DNA of 48,274 nucleotides from Bacillota bacterium (GTDB lineage Bacteria; Bacillota; Sulfobacillia; JAJZYS01; JAJZLH01), in the NCBI GenBank assembly GCA_021803575.1, contig JAJZLH010000074.1:1-48274 (forward strand). The letters run 5' to 3'. Shown here in pieces: positions 23,509 to 32,290 of the stretch. Within the stretch, counting starts at the first letter, position 1; the number at the start of each line of letters is the position of its first letter. The notes below the pieces were generated by a model. The model did no database searches. It had not been told where the DNA came from and saw only the letters and a program-made list of their open reading frames with translations. Made by a program: the position numbers and the translations under genes.

Positions 23509-26193
23509 ATGGCGGTCGGAGACAGGGTGGACGCGGAGTCCGAGCGCGAGCTGGAACTCCGGGAGTGGCAGGCCTCGTTGGACTACGTGATCGCCCAGGG
23601 TGACCCGGGGCGGGTGCGCGACCTGCTTGAGCAGCTGGCCAGGCGGGCCCGGGCCGCGGGCGTGGAGCCGGCGCCGCCCGGGCAGGCAACACCCTACCTC
23701 AACACCATCCCCGCCGACCAGGAGGCGGCCTACCCCGGCGACCTGGCGCTGGAGCGGGAGATCGACGCCCACCTCAGGTGGAACGCCGCCGCCATGGTGG
23801 TGCGCGCCAACCGCAGGCAGGAGGGCATCGGCGGTCACCTGGCCTCTTACGCCTCCATCGCCACCCTGTACGAGGTGGGGTTCAACCACGTCTTCCGGGC
23901 CGCCAGCGGCACAGACAGCGGCGATCAGGTGTTCTTCCAGGGGCACTCGTCGCCCGGCATCTACGCCCGGGCCTATCTGGAGGGCCGGCTCAGCGAGGCG
24001 CAGCTAGAGAACTTCCGCCGCGAGCTGGCTGAGGGCGGCGGTCTCTCCTCCTATCCGCATCCCTGGCTGATGCCGAACTTCTGGCAGTTCCCCACCGTGT
24101 CGATGGGCCTCGGACCCCTGATGGCGGTGTACCAGGCCCGCTTCAACCGCTACCTCCACGCCCGCGGCCTGAAGGACACCTCGAGTAGCCGGGTCTGGGC
24201 CTTCCTGGGCGACGGGGAGACCGACGAGCCGGAGGCGCTGTCCGCCATCCGGCTGGCCAGCCGCGAGCATCTCAGTAACCTCACCTTCGTCATCAACTGC
24301 AACCTGCAGCGGCTGGACGGACCGGTCAGAGGCAACGGCAAGGTGGTTCAGGAGCTGGAGAGCGCCTTCACCGGTGCCGGCTGGCGCGTGATCAAGGTGC
24401 TGTGGAGCCGGGCCTGGGATCCGCTCCTGGCTCGGGACCAGGACGGACTTCTGGCCAGCCGGCTGGCCGAGATGACGGACGGCGAGTATCAGCAGTGCCT
24501 GGCCGGCGGGCCGGCCGTGCTCCGTGACCTGGTGTTCAACAGCCCCGCCCGCCAGCGCCTGGTGGCCGGCATGGCGGACGACGATCTGGCCGGGCTCCTG
24601 CCAGGCGGGCTGGATGCCGTCAAGGTGTACAGCGCCTACCGGGCGGCCATGGCTGAAGAGAGCCGGCCGACCGTGATCCTGGCCCAGACCATCAAAGGCT
24701 ACCGCCTGGGTTCCGAGCTGGAAGCCCGCAACCTGACCCACGATCAGAAGAAGATCTCGGCCGACGCCCTGCTGGCGCTCCGAGACCGCCTGGAGCTTCA
24801 GATCCCGGATCAGGCCGTGCGCAAGGAGCCCCCCTTCCTCAAGCTGGGGGAAAACTCGGCCGCCGATCATTACCTCTTGGCGCGGCGCCAGGCCCTCGGC
24901 GGCTTCCTGCCGGCCCGGCGCCCCTTTGGCGAGCAGCTGCCGGCGGCCGACCCCAAGGCCTTCGCCGAGTTCGACCAGGGCTCGGAGCGGCCGGTCTCCA
25001 CCACCATGGCCACCGTCCGCCTGATGACCAACCTGCTCAGGGACCCCCAGCTGGGGCGGCGGCTGGTGCCGATCGTGCCGGACGAGGCGCGCACCTTCGG
25101 CATGGAGAGCCTCTTCCCGATGATCGGCATCTACAACCCGGACGGGCAGCGCTACCGGCCGGTCGACGCCGGCACGCTCCTGCCCTACAAGGAATCCGAG
25201 ACGGGGCAGCTTTTGGAGGAGGGCATCAACGAGGCGGGCGCCATGGCCTCCTTCATCGCCGCCGCCACCTCGGGCATCACCCACCAGCTGGCGACCATCC
25301 CCTTCTTCTGGTTCTATTCACAGTTCGGCCTGCAGCGGGTGGGCGACCTGGTGTGGGCCGCCGGCGAGATGCGGAGCCGCGGCTTCCTGGTGGCCGGCCT
25401 GGCCGGGCGCACCCAGTTGCAGGGCGAGGGGCTGCAGCACCAGGACGGCGGCAGCCACCTGCTGGCCATGCAGTACCCGACCCTGGAGGCGTACGACCCG
25501 GCCTTCGCCTACGAGATGGCGGCCGTGGTCAAGGACGGGCTCCGGCGGATGCTGATCGAGCGGGAGGCAGTGTTCTACTACCTGACCGTGGGCAACGAGA
25601 CGCTCCGCCAGCCGCCCAGGCCGAAGGGCGTCTCCGACCAGGCCATCCTGGCCGGCCTCTACCCGTTCGCCCAGGTCCAGGTCCCGGCCAAGGGCAAGGT
25701 CAAGGCGCCCATGGTCCAGATCCTGGCCCAGGGCGTCCTCATCCACGAGGCGCTTCACGCCCAGGAGCTGCTTGGGGAGTACGGCGTGGCCTCCGAGGTG
25801 CTGTCCATGCCCTCGGTCAAGGCGCTGCACCGCGACGCCTCCGATCAGGAGCGGGCGCGCCTCTTGGGTGAGAAGAGCCGTCCCTCGCACCTGGAGGTGG
25901 TCCTGGGCGGCCGGGCCGACGCCGTGGTGGCTGTCACCGACTACGTGCGGGCCCTGCCGGACAGCCTGGGCCGCTGGATCAAGGCTCCCTACGCCACGCT
26001 CGGCACCGACGGCTTCGGCCGGAGCGAGGGCCACCAGGAACTGCGGCAGTTCTTCGAGGTGGACCGGGCCCACATCGCCCTGGCCGCCCTGTCCTTGCTC
26101 CAGGGCGCCAAGCGGGTGGACAGTGCCCTGGTCGGCCGTGCCAAGAAGGCCTGGCAGATCGCGGCCGGGACCGTGCACCCGCGCCTGCGCTAG
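23509..26193 (+). CDS. aceE: Pyruvate dehydrogenase E1, homodimeric type
   Basis: The ATG at 23509 has GGGAGGAA eight bases upstream and gives 894 residues, close to the enterobacterial AceE (887) and unlike the two-subunit E1 usual in Bacillota. Family landmarks are PYLNTIPADQEAAYPGDLAL, FFQGHSSPGIYARAYLEGRL, the ThDP motif GDGETDEPE...NLTFVINCNLQRLDGP near residue 234, TIKGYRLG, and the C-terminal YVRALPDSLGRWIKAPYATL. With E2 and E3 it converts pyruvate and CoA to acetyl-CoA, CO2 and NADH. It is followed after 20 bases by aceF. Confidence 0.97.
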   Translation: MAVGDRVDAESERELELREWQASLDYVIAQGDPGRVRDLLEQLARRARAAGVEPAPPGQATPYLNTIPADQEAAYPGDLALEREIDAHLRWNAAAMVVRANRRQEGIGGHLASYASIATLYEVGFNHVFRAASGTDSGDQVFFQGHSSPGIYARAYLEGRLSEAQLENFRRELAEGGGLSSYPHPWLMPNFWQFPTVSMGLGPLMAVYQARFNRYLHARGLKDTSSSRVWAFLGDGETDEPEALSAIRLASREHLSNLTFVINCNLQRLDGPVRGNGKVVQELESAFTGAGWRVIKVLWSRAWDPLLARDQDGLLASRLAEMTDGEYQQCLAGGPAVLRDLVFNSPARQRLVAGMADDDLAGLLPGGLDAVKVYSAYRAAMAEESRPTVILAQTIKGYRLGSELEARNLTHDQKKISADALLALRDRLELQIPDQAVRKEPPFLKLGENSAADHYLLARRQALGGFLPARRPFGEQLPAADPKAFAEFDQGSERPVSTTMATVRLMTNLLRDPQLGRRLVPIVPDEARTFGMESLFPMIGIYNPDGQRYRPVDAGTLLPYKESETGQLLEEGINEAGAMASFIAAATSGITHQLATIPFFWFYSQFGLQRVGDLVWAAGEMRSRGFLVAGLAGRTQLQGEGLQHQDGGSHLLAMQYPTLEAYDPAFAYEMAAVVKDGLRRMLIEREAVFYYLTVGNETLRQPPRPKGVSDQAILAGLYPFAQVQVPAKGKVKAPMVQILAQGVLIHEALHAQELLGEYGVASEVLSMPSVKALHRDASDQERARLLGEKSRPSHLEVVLGGRADAVVAVTDYVRALPDSLGRWIKAPYATLGTDGFGRSEGHQELRQFFEVDRAHIALAALSLLQGAKRVDSALVGRAKKAWQIAAGTVHPRLR

Positions 26194-26213
26194 GGCCGGC
26201 AAGGAGGAGGCCG

Positions 26214-27503
26214 ATGGCCACGGAATGGAAGCTCCCCAAGCTGGCCGAGAAGGAGACCACGGGCACCCTCGCCCGGGTCACGGTCTCCGTGGGCGACCGC
26301 ATCGAAGCCGGCCAGGTGGTGGCCGAGGTGGAAACCGAGAAGGCCGTAGTGGAAGTGCCGGCGCCGTCTGGCGGCACGGTGCGCCAGATCCACGTCAAGG
26401 AGGGCGACGAAGTCCGGGAGGGGAGCCTCCTGTTCACGGTGGCGGAGGCGGACGGAGCTGGCCCGGCCGAGCGGCCCAAGCCGTCCCCACCTGCCGAGCC
26501 GGCCGTGGCCGCACCCAAGCCCCCTGACCCGGAGCCAGCCGCCAGCGAGCGTCCTCAGCCAGCCGCGCCGGCACTGTCCCCAGCCGCCCCCGTATCGCCG
26601 GCGGCCGGCACCGTGAGCCCTCTCATCGCGGCGGCGCCCTCAGTGCGGCGGTTGGCCCGGGAACTCGGCATCGGCCTGGAGCGGGTGCCTGGATCGGGGC
26701 CGCACGGGCGGGTCAGCGAGGCCGACGTGAAGGCCTTCGCCAAGGCGCTGATCACAGGCGGTGAGGGTGCGCGGACCCGCCAGGAGCTCCCCGACTTCAG
26801 CCGCTGGGGCCTAATCCAGCGCCAGAAGCTCTCACCCGTCAGGCGGGCGACCGCCCGCCACCTCAGCGCCTCCTGGCCGGAGGTTCCGCAGGTCACCCAG
26901 TTCGACCGGGCCGACGTCACCCTGCTGGAGGCGGCGCGTCGCCACCACAGCGTCGAGAAGGGCGGCGTCAAGGTGACCCCGACCGCCATCTTGCTGTACG
27001 TGACCTCGCGGCTCATCCGGCAGTGGCCGGCCTTTCGCTCCAGCCTCGATCTCGCTGCCCAGGAGCTGGTGGTGCGGGAGTCGGTGCACATCGGCGTGGC
27101 GGTGGACACAGCGCGCGGCCTCCTGGTGCCGGTGGTGCGCGACGCCGACCAGAAGTCGCTCAGCCAGCTGGCCCGGGACCTGACAGAGCTCAGCCTCAGG
27201 GCCAGGGAGGGCAAACTGGGCGTGGCCGAGATGGAGGGCGGCGTCTTCACCATCTCCAACCTGGGCGGGATCGGCGGCACCTCCTTCACACCGGTGGTGA
27301 ACTGGCCGGAGAGCGCCATCCTGGGCGTGTCCCGGACCAGCACCGAGCCGGTCTGGCAGGATGGCGCCTTTGTGCCCAGGGAGCTGATGCCGCTGTCTCT
27401 CTCCTACGACCACCGCGTCATCGACGGCGCCGAGGCGGCCCGCTTTCTGCGGCAGGTGGCCGAGCGGCTGGAAGACCCGTTTCACCTGATGCTGGAGGGA
27501 TAG
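26214..27503 (+). CDS. aceF: Dihydrolipoamide acetyltransferase (PDH E2)
   Basis: The 429-residue E2 has one lipoyl domain (residues 1-78, lipoyl lysine K43 in VETEKAVVEVP), a Pro/Ala-rich linker, a peripheral subunit-binding domain near 142-177 (APSVRRLARELGIGLERVPG ... GRVSEADVKAF) and a catalytic domain from about 200 with VAVDTARGLLVPVVRDAD, FTISNLGGIGGTSFTPVVN and the active-site DHRVIDG (His400). AceE-type partners often have two or three lipoyl domains, so one is the short form. The start is ATG behind AAGGAGG. It forms the core of the complex with aceE and lpdA. Confidence 0.96.
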   Translation: MATEWKLPKLAEKETTGTLARVTVSVGDRIEAGQVVAEVETEKAVVEVPAPSGGTVRQIHVKEGDEVREGSLLFTVAEADGAGPAERPKPSPPAEPAVAAPKPPDPEPAASERPQPAAPALSPAAPVSPAAGTVSPLIAAAPSVRRLARELGIGLERVPGSGPHGRVSEADVKAFAKALITGGEGARTRQELPDFSRWGLIQRQKLSPVRRATARHLSASWPEVPQVTQFDRADVTLLEAARRHHSVEKGGVKVTPTAILLYVTSRLIRQWPAFRSSLDLAAQELVVRESVHIGVAVDTARGLLVPVVRDADQKSLSQLARDLTELSLRAREGKLGVAEMEGGVFTISNLGGIGGTSFTPVVNWPESAILGVSRTSTEPVWQDGAFVPRELMPLSLSYDHRVIDGAEAARFLRQVAERLEDPFHLMLEG

Positions 27504-27505
27504 AG

Positions 27506-28918
27506 ATGGCAGACCCGGCAGAGACGATGGAGCTGGTGGTGGTGGGCGGCGGCCCTGGCGGCTACGCGGCCGCCTTTCACGCCGCCGACCTCGGTCTCAA
27601 GGTGACCCTGATCGACCCGGAGCCGAACCCCGGCGGTGTCTGCCTCTACCGGGGCTGCATTCCGTCCAAGGCGCTCCTGCACGTGGCGCGCCTGATCAGC
27701 GAGGCCAAGGAGGCCGAGGCGGCGGGCATCAGCTTTGGTCCTGCCAAGATCGACCTGGATAAGCTCCGCCAGTTCAAGGCGGGCGTGGTGGAGCGCCTGA
27801 CTGGGGGACTGGGCCAGCTCTCCCGGGCCCGCAAGATCACCTACCGCCAGGGCAAGGCCGTCTTCACCGGGCAGCACGAGCTCGCCGTCACGGACGGCGC
27901 CGGCCACACCGAGCAGCTCGCCTTCCAGCAGGCGATCATCGCCACCGGATCGCACGCAGCCACCCTGAAGGCCCTGCCTGAGCACGAGCGGGTGATGAAC
28001 TCGCGCCAGGCGCTCGACCTGCCAGATGTGCCGAAGCGGCTTTTGGTCGTGGGCGGCGGCTACATCGGCGTCGAGATGGCGAGTGTGTACGCACAGCTCG
28101 GCTCGGCGGTGACGGTGGTGGAGCTGACGGGCGGCCTTCTGCCCGGGGTGGATCCAGACCTGGTCAAGCCGCTGGCGGCGCGCCTTGGCCCCAAGCTGGC
28201 GGCGCTCCGGTTCGGCACCAAGGTCACCAAGGCGACGGTCAAGGGCAAGACCGTGACCGTCAGCTTCGAGGGTCCGGACGGCAAGGCAGAGGAGAGCTTC
28301 GACCGCGTCCTGGTGGCGGTGGGCCGGGTGCCGAACAGCCAGGGCATCGGGCTGGAGGCGCTCGGCATCGCAGCGGACGGACACGGCTTCATCCCGGTGG
28401 ATCTGGCCCGCCGCACCCAGCTTCCGCACATCTTCGCCATCGGCGACGTGGCCGGCCAGCCGATGCTGGCGCACAAGGCCAGCCACGAGGGCATGGTGGC
28501 AGCGGCGGCGGCGGCCGGGAAGAAGGTGGCCTTCGAGCCTCAGGCCATACCGGCGGTGGTCTTCACCGATCCGGAGGTTGCCTGGTGCGGCCTGGGCGAG
28601 GAGGACGCCAGGCGGGCGGGGGTGGAGGTCAAGGTGGGCCGCTTCCCGTGGGCGGCGTCCGGACGGGCACTGACCATGGGCCGTTCCGACGGTCTGACCA
28701 AGGTGGTGGCAGACGCCAAGACGGGCCGGGTGCTGGGCGTGGGCATGGTCGGCCCCGGCGCCGGCGAGCTGATCGCCGAGGGTGTGCTGGCGGTGGAGAT
28801 GGCGGCCGTGGCGGAGGATCTGGCGCTCAGCGTGCACCCGCACCCCACCTTGTCCGAGACGGTGATGGAGGCGGCGGCGTCGGTCTTCGGGAAGAGCCTG
28901 CACTACCTGGGCCGCTGA
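27506..28918 (+). CDS. lpdA: Dihydrolipoamide dehydrogenase (PDH E3)
   Basis: This 470-residue flavoprotein reoxidises dihydrolipoamide with NAD+. It has the FAD loop VVVGGGPGGYAAA, the redox disulfide in GGVCLYRGCIPSKALLH (C46 and C51), the NAD loop LLVVGGGYIGVEMASVYAQL, the second FAD motif IFAIGDVAGQPMLAHKASHE, and the C-terminal HPHPTLSE with the catalytic His-Glu pair. The start is ATG two bases after the aceF stop, within GGAGGGATAGAG. A large open frame overlapping aceF upstream is a shadow. No terminator of good quality was found after it; a weak hairpin lies at 28960-28978. Confidence 0.97.
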   Translation: MADPAETMELVVVGGGPGGYAAAFHAADLGLKVTLIDPEPNPGGVCLYRGCIPSKALLHVARLISEAKEAEAAGISFGPAKIDLDKLRQFKAGVVERLTGGLGQLSRARKITYRQGKAVFTGQHELAVTDGAGHTEQLAFQQAIIATGSHAATLKALPEHERVMNSRQALDLPDVPKRLLVVGGGYIGVEMASVYAQLGSAVTVVELTGGLLPGVDPDLVKPLAARLGPKLAALRFGTKVTKATVKGKTVTVSFEGPDGKAEESFDRVLVAVGRVPNSQGIGLEALGIAADGHGFIPVDLARRTQLPHIFAIGDVAGQPMLAHKASHEGMVAAAAAAGKKVAFEPQAIPAVVFTDPEVAWCGLGEEDARRAGVEVKVGRFPWAASGRALTMGRSDGLTKVVADAKTGRVLGVGMVGPGAGELIAEGVLAVEMAAVAEDLALSVHPHPTLSETVMEAAASVFGKSLHYLGR

Positions 28919-29045
28919 CCACGCATCGGCTCATGGACCCTATGGCCTCTGCCCCAGGACGGAGGTGCTGAGCCTCCGCGCCCGCCCGGCGGCCTAGCGG
29001 CCGAGCCCTGGGCTGCGACCGGTGCCCGCTCGCTCTGGCCGGTGC

Positions 29046-29086
29046 TTTACGCCCAGACCGCCTATGCTATACTTCACAAAGCATAG
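29046..29086 (+). promoter_or_regulatory. kamA promoter with an overlapping inverted repeat
   Basis: A TTTACG box (29046-29051) and an extended -10 TG-C-TATACT (29065-29073) are 16 bases apart. CTATGCT (29062-29068) and AGCATAG (29080-29086) form an inverted repeat covering the -10 and the expected start point. This is a typical position for a repressor site. Confidence 0.65.
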
Positions 29087-29109
29087 CGAAAGTTTTGGGA
29101 GGCATGTTC

Positions 29110-30501
29110 ATGCCGCTCCACCCACTTGCCACCGTGCGGAGCCAGCTGCAGCTGGAGCGAGGGCACCGCGCCGAGCGCTGGCGGACCGTGCCGGACGAGG
29201 ACTGGAACGACTGGAAGTGGCAGATGAAAAATCGCCTCTCCTCGTACGAGGAGCTGGCGTCGCTGCTTCGCCTGACGGCCGACGAAGCCGCCGGTATCCA
29301 GGCAGCGGGCCGCTTCCGGCTGGACATCACACCGTACTTTGCCTCCCTGCTCGACCCCGAGGACCCGACCTGCCCGCTCCGCCGCCAGGTCATCCCCACC
29401 GCCCAGGAACTCGCGCCCTTCGCCGCCGAGATGGAGGACTCGCTGGCCGAGGACCGGCACAGCCCGGTGCCCGGATTGGTGCACCGCTACCCGGACCGGG
29501 TGCTGATGCTGGTCACCACCCAGTGCGCCAGCTACTGCCGCTACTGCACCAGGAGCCGCATCGTCGGCGACCCCGAGCAGAACTTCCGGCCGGAGGAGTT
29601 TCAGGCCCAGCTTGATTACCTCAGGCGCACGCCTCAGGTGCGGGACGTGTTGCTCTCCGGCGGCGACCCGCTGGTGCTGGCGCCCAAGGTGCTGGAGGGG
29701 CTCTTGGCGGAACTGCGGGCCATCCCCCACATTGAGGTGATCCGGATCGGCACCCGGGTGCCCGTCTTCCTGCCGCAGCGGATCACGACCGAGCTGTGCG
29801 ACATGCTGGAGCGCTTTCACCCGCTGTGGGTGAACATCCACTTCAACCACCCAAAGGAGATCACGCCGGAGGTGGCGGACGCCTGCGCCCGCCTGGCCAA
29901 GGCCGGCATCCCGCTCGGTTCCCAGACCGTGCTGTTGGCCGGCATCAACGACCACCCGGTGGTGATGACCAAGCTGATGCACGAGCTGGTCAAGATCCGG
30001 GTCCGGCCCTACTACATCTACCAGTGCGATCTGGTGCACGGCGCCGGGCACTTCCGCACCACGGTTGCGAAGGGCATCGAGATCATCGAGGCGCTCAGGG
30101 GCCACACCTCCGGCTACGCGGTGCCGACCTACGTGATCGACGCGCCGGGCGGCGGCGGCAAGGTGCCGGTCGGCCCGCAGTACATCATCTCCCAGGCGCC
30201 GGGGACGACCGTCGTCCGCAACTTCGAGGGCTACATCGCCTCCTACATGGAGCCGGAGGACTACCGCGGTCCCGACATGGCCATCCCGCCGCAGTGGGTG
30301 CGCACCGAGCCGGGGCAGACCGGCGTGTCCGGTCTCCTGCGCGGCGACGGGCTGGCGATCGCCCCCGAGGGCTTCGACGGCACCCACCGCCGCGGCGCCA
30401 AGCCGCACCGGCTGAACCAGGACACCAAGAAGTGGGTGCCCAAGGGCTTTGGTCACCCCTTGTCGCAGGCATCGGAGAGCGAGTCGCCGAAGCAGGTCTG
30501 A
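29110..30501 (+). CDS. kamA: L-lysine 2,3-aminomutase
   Basis: The ATG at 29110 has GGGAGG seven bases upstream; earlier starts are too near it. The 463-residue radical SAM enzyme has the CASYCRYC cluster motif (Cys139, 143, 146), SGGDPL, IRIGTRVPVFLPQRIT, the PLP lysine in DAPGGGGKVPV (K351) and WKWQMKNRLSSYEEL at the N-terminus. It interconverts L-lysine and L-beta-lysine, used in lysine fermentation or as an osmolyte or antibiotic precursor. None of the other fermentation genes are nearby, so a solute or modification role is possible. Length is like Bacillus YodO/KamA. Confidence 0.95.
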   Translation: MPLHPLATVRSQLQLERGHRAERWRTVPDEDWNDWKWQMKNRLSSYEELASLLRLTADEAAGIQAAGRFRLDITPYFASLLDPEDPTCPLRRQVIPTAQELAPFAAEMEDSLAEDRHSPVPGLVHRYPDRVLMLVTTQCASYCRYCTRSRIVGDPEQNFRPEEFQAQLDYLRRTPQVRDVLLSGGDPLVLAPKVLEGLLAELRAIPHIEVIRIGTRVPVFLPQRITTELCDMLERFHPLWVNIHFNHPKEITPEVADACARLAKAGIPLGSQTVLLAGINDHPVVMTKLMHELVKIRVRPYYIYQCDLVHGAGHFRTTVAKGIEIIEALRGHTSGYAVPTYVIDAPGGGGKVPVGPQYIISQAPGTTVVRNFEGYIASYMEPEDYRGPDMAIPPQWVRTEPGQTGVSGLLRGDGLAIAPEGFDGTHRRGAKPHRLNQDTKKWVPKGFGHPLSQASESESPKQV

Positions 30502-30565
30502 CCCGGCCCTCCGAAGGCATGCGCGATCGGCTGCATTCCAGGCCCGAGGTAGGGGAGATGGCACC

Positions 30566-30769
30566 ATGTCAACCGCAGTGCGCTCGCCGGCCCACCGGCT
30601 GGTCAGTGTCTTGGAGTGGACGCTGCACGGCGTGAACCTCCTGGCCAACGGAGCCAGGCTGGTGGGCACCCCGATCTACCGCTGGCCGGTGGTGATCGGC
30701 GAGATGGTGGCGGTCTCCACCGCCATTCATGGGCTGGCCCAGTCGGTGCGGGAGAAGAGCATCGGCTGA
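30566..30769 (+). CDS. Small hypothetical protein
   Basis: The ATG at 30566, with GGGGAG about eight bases upstream, opens 67 residues. The sequence begins MSTAVRSPAHRLVSVLEWTL and has two moderately hydrophobic stretches (LHGVNLLANGARLVG and PVVIGEMVAVSTAIHGLA), so it may lie on or in the membrane. No family is recognised. It follows kamA by 64 bases on the same strand and could be co-transcribed. Codon use is like the neighbours. Confidence 0.6.
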   Translation: MSTAVRSPAHRLVSVLEWTLHGVNLLANGARLVGTPIYRWPVVIGEMVAVSTAIHGLAQSVREKSIG

Positions 30770-30810
30770 GCCGGATTCGGAGACCGAGCAGGCTCGGCGG
30801 GAGAGCCGCG

Positions 30811-30840
30811 TTGACCCGCCCGGCGGTCAGTTGCTATGAT
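30811..30840 (+). promoter_or_regulatory. Promoter of the tRNA-Tyr / tRNA-Thr unit
   Basis: TTGACC (30811-30816) and TATGAT (30835-30840) are 18 bases apart, with TGC directly before the -10. tRNA-Tyr begins 31 bases after it. Confidence 0.75.
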
Positions 30841-30871
30841 GAGGGCCGCTTCGGTCTGGCCGGAGCGTCCT

Positions 30872-30956
30872 GGAGGGGTACCGAAGTGGCCAAACGGGGC
30901 GGTCTGTAAAATCGCTGGCATTGCCTTCGTTGGTTCGAATCCAACCCCCTCCACCA
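30872..30956 (+). tRNA. tRNA-Tyr (anticodon GUA)
   Basis: An 85-base class II tRNA with acceptor GGAGGGG/CCCCTCC and encoded CCA, anticodon stem GCGGT/ATCGC with loop CTGTAAA, a long variable arm and T loop TTCGAAT. It is 43 bases before tRNA-Thr(GGU). Confidence 0.96.
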
Positions 30957-30999
30957 GTCACCAACCCGACCCGGGACACCGACTCCGGGAAGGGCCTGC

Positions 31000-31075
31000 G
31001 CTGACGTAGCTCAGTCGGTAGAGCACCTGCATGGTAAGCAGGAGGTCCCCGGTTCGATCCCGGGCGTCAGCTCCA
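31000..31075 (+). tRNA. tRNA-Thr (anticodon GGU), carrying attL
   Basis: A complete 76-base cloverleaf: acceptor GCTGACG/CGTCAGC with CCA, D arm GCTC/GAGC, anticodon stem CCTGC/GCAGG with loop ATGGTAA, T arm CCCGG/CCGGG. Its 3' 45 bases (31031-31075) recur with three changes at 35780-35824, so this gene is the integration site of the island and its intact end was restored on integration. Confidence 0.97.
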
Positions 31076-31082
31076 GAACTAG

Positions 31083-31111
31083 ACCCGCTGCCCGCAAGGG
31101 CTAGCGGGTTT
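31083..31111 (+). terminator. Terminator after the tRNA genes
   Basis: ACCCGCT (31083-31089) pairs with AGCGGGT (31103-31109), with an inner CCC/GGG pairing, then TTTC. It follows tRNA-Thr by seven bases and lies inside the island, so it may have come with it. Confidence 0.65.
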
Positions 31112-31135
31112 CACATTTCCGGGCTCCGGCCCCGA

Positions 31136-31345
31136 ATGGGGCAGTTGGTGCAAGAGCTGGTGCACGGCCTCTCGAATCGAGGCCTGGCCAGTCTGGACGG
31201 GCTGTGGTGGCAAGTGTGCTGAACCAGGTGCTGGAGGCCGAGGTTGCGGAGCAGTTGGGGCCCCAGCGATACCAGCGCACGGACGAACGCCAAGGCTACC
31301 GCAACGGGTTACGATCGGGGTACAGGAGTTGCAGGCTAGGCCGGC
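31136..31345 (+). pseudogene. IS256 (Mutator) family transposase, N-terminal remnant
   Basis: Two joined frames recall the start of IS256 transposases: MGQLVQELVHGLSNRGLASL in one frame, then after about 31200 a second frame with VASVLNQVLEAEVAEQLGPQ, RYQRTDERQGYRNGLRSGYR. The match ends near 31340 in unrelated sequence; the DDE catalytic part is missing. Both a frameshift and a deletion are implied. No terminal inverted repeats were found. Confidence 0.7.
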
Positions 31346-31393
31346 CGAGGGCTCAACGGGCGCAGCCAATAGGCGCCCGGTCGGGGCACCCAG

Positions 31394-32077
31394 TCAACCT
31401 GACGAACTGGAGTGGGGATCAGACTCCGGGAGGTCAGGAGGGAGGCGGTAGACCACCTGTCCCTCTGCGTCAAAGAACTCCAGGCGCGAGTGGCCATCCT
31501 TGGCGACCGCCAGGCGGATCCGCGCTTGGCCCGCACCATCGTGAAGACGCATTTCCGCCGTTCCATCGGATTCGCGGCCGAGAAAGACCCGCTGCGCATG
31601 GCCTTCGTGTAGTCGCGCGATGGCCGCGTCCTTGGCCGGCCCGTCTGGCATGTCCAAGATCTCGGGCCAGCGCTCAAGGTCCTCACGGAGTGGCCGCGCC
31701 GGACGGTCCACCATCCGCAGGCCAAATCGGCGTTCACCCGCCTCGTCCACGCTGAAGACCTGGACGACCTGATCCTGCTGGAAGGCGTCAAACGTCAGCG
31801 AGAGACCCTGCTCGACGTGTCCCTCCCTGGTTTCGGTGCTACCGAAAATGAGTCCGCCACACTCATTGCCATGGGCGTCATAGAACATCAGTCCGGCCAT
31901 CCTGTCGCCCTGGCGCCGGCCGGGGTAGGCAACACCGCCTTGGATCACGTCAGGCATCTCCTCGGCGTTGAAGAGGGCCAGCCGGACCCGCCCGTCGGCG
32001 TCGACTATGTTGATTCGGCGGCTCTCGATCGGAACCGTGACGTCCACGTCGAGCCCCCTCGCGGCACGACTCACCAA
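31394..32077 (-). CDS. Conserved hypothetical protein, possibly with a frameshifted N-terminus
   Basis: The 227-residue frame has a clear domain: TVPIESRRINIVDADGRVRL, DRMAGLMFYDAHGNECGGLI, FDAFQQDQVVQVFSVDEAG, WDRP-like MVDRPARPLRE and GAGQARIRLAVAKDGHSRLE. I recall similar hypothetical proteins in Bacillota, of unknown role, usually with an N-terminal helix. No good ribosome site precedes the TTG at 32077. In another frame just upstream (about 32078-32190) IVKAYRADLPQVAAQLRHRI and DRVLAIAATTAA look coding and follow GGGGGAG, so the true start may be near 32190 with a one-base shift at about 32080. Confidence 0.6.
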   Translation of the reverse strand: MVSRAARGLDVDVTVPIESRRINIVDADGRVRLALFNAEEMPDVIQGGVAYPGRRQGDRMAGLMFYDAHGNECGGLIFGSTETREGHVEQGLSLTFDAFQQDQVVQVFSVDEAGERRFGLRMVDRPARPLREDLERWPEILDMPDGPAKDAAIARLHEGHAQRVFLGRESDGTAEMRLHDGAGQARIRLAVAKDGHSRLEFFDAEGQVVYRLPPDLPESDPHSSSSG

Positions 32078-32290
32078 TGCGCCGCCGTGGTTGCGGCGAT
32101 TGCCAAAACTCTATCAGCTGGAATACGGTGCCGCAATTGGGCTGCCACCTGCGGCAGGTCAGCGCGGTAAGCCTTGACAATGGCCGTCTCCCCCTCTCGG
32201 GCCACTCTTGGCAGATGTGCTAGGCTTTTCTGTGCTGAGCCTCCTTCGCTATGCGACGGCCAGGCCCCGGACGAAAGCGAGGACGAGACG

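Noticed and set aside
27023-27505. N-terminal extension of the lpdA frame into aceF
   Set aside because: It overlaps the E2 catalytic domain; the FAD loop of E3 starts only after 27506.
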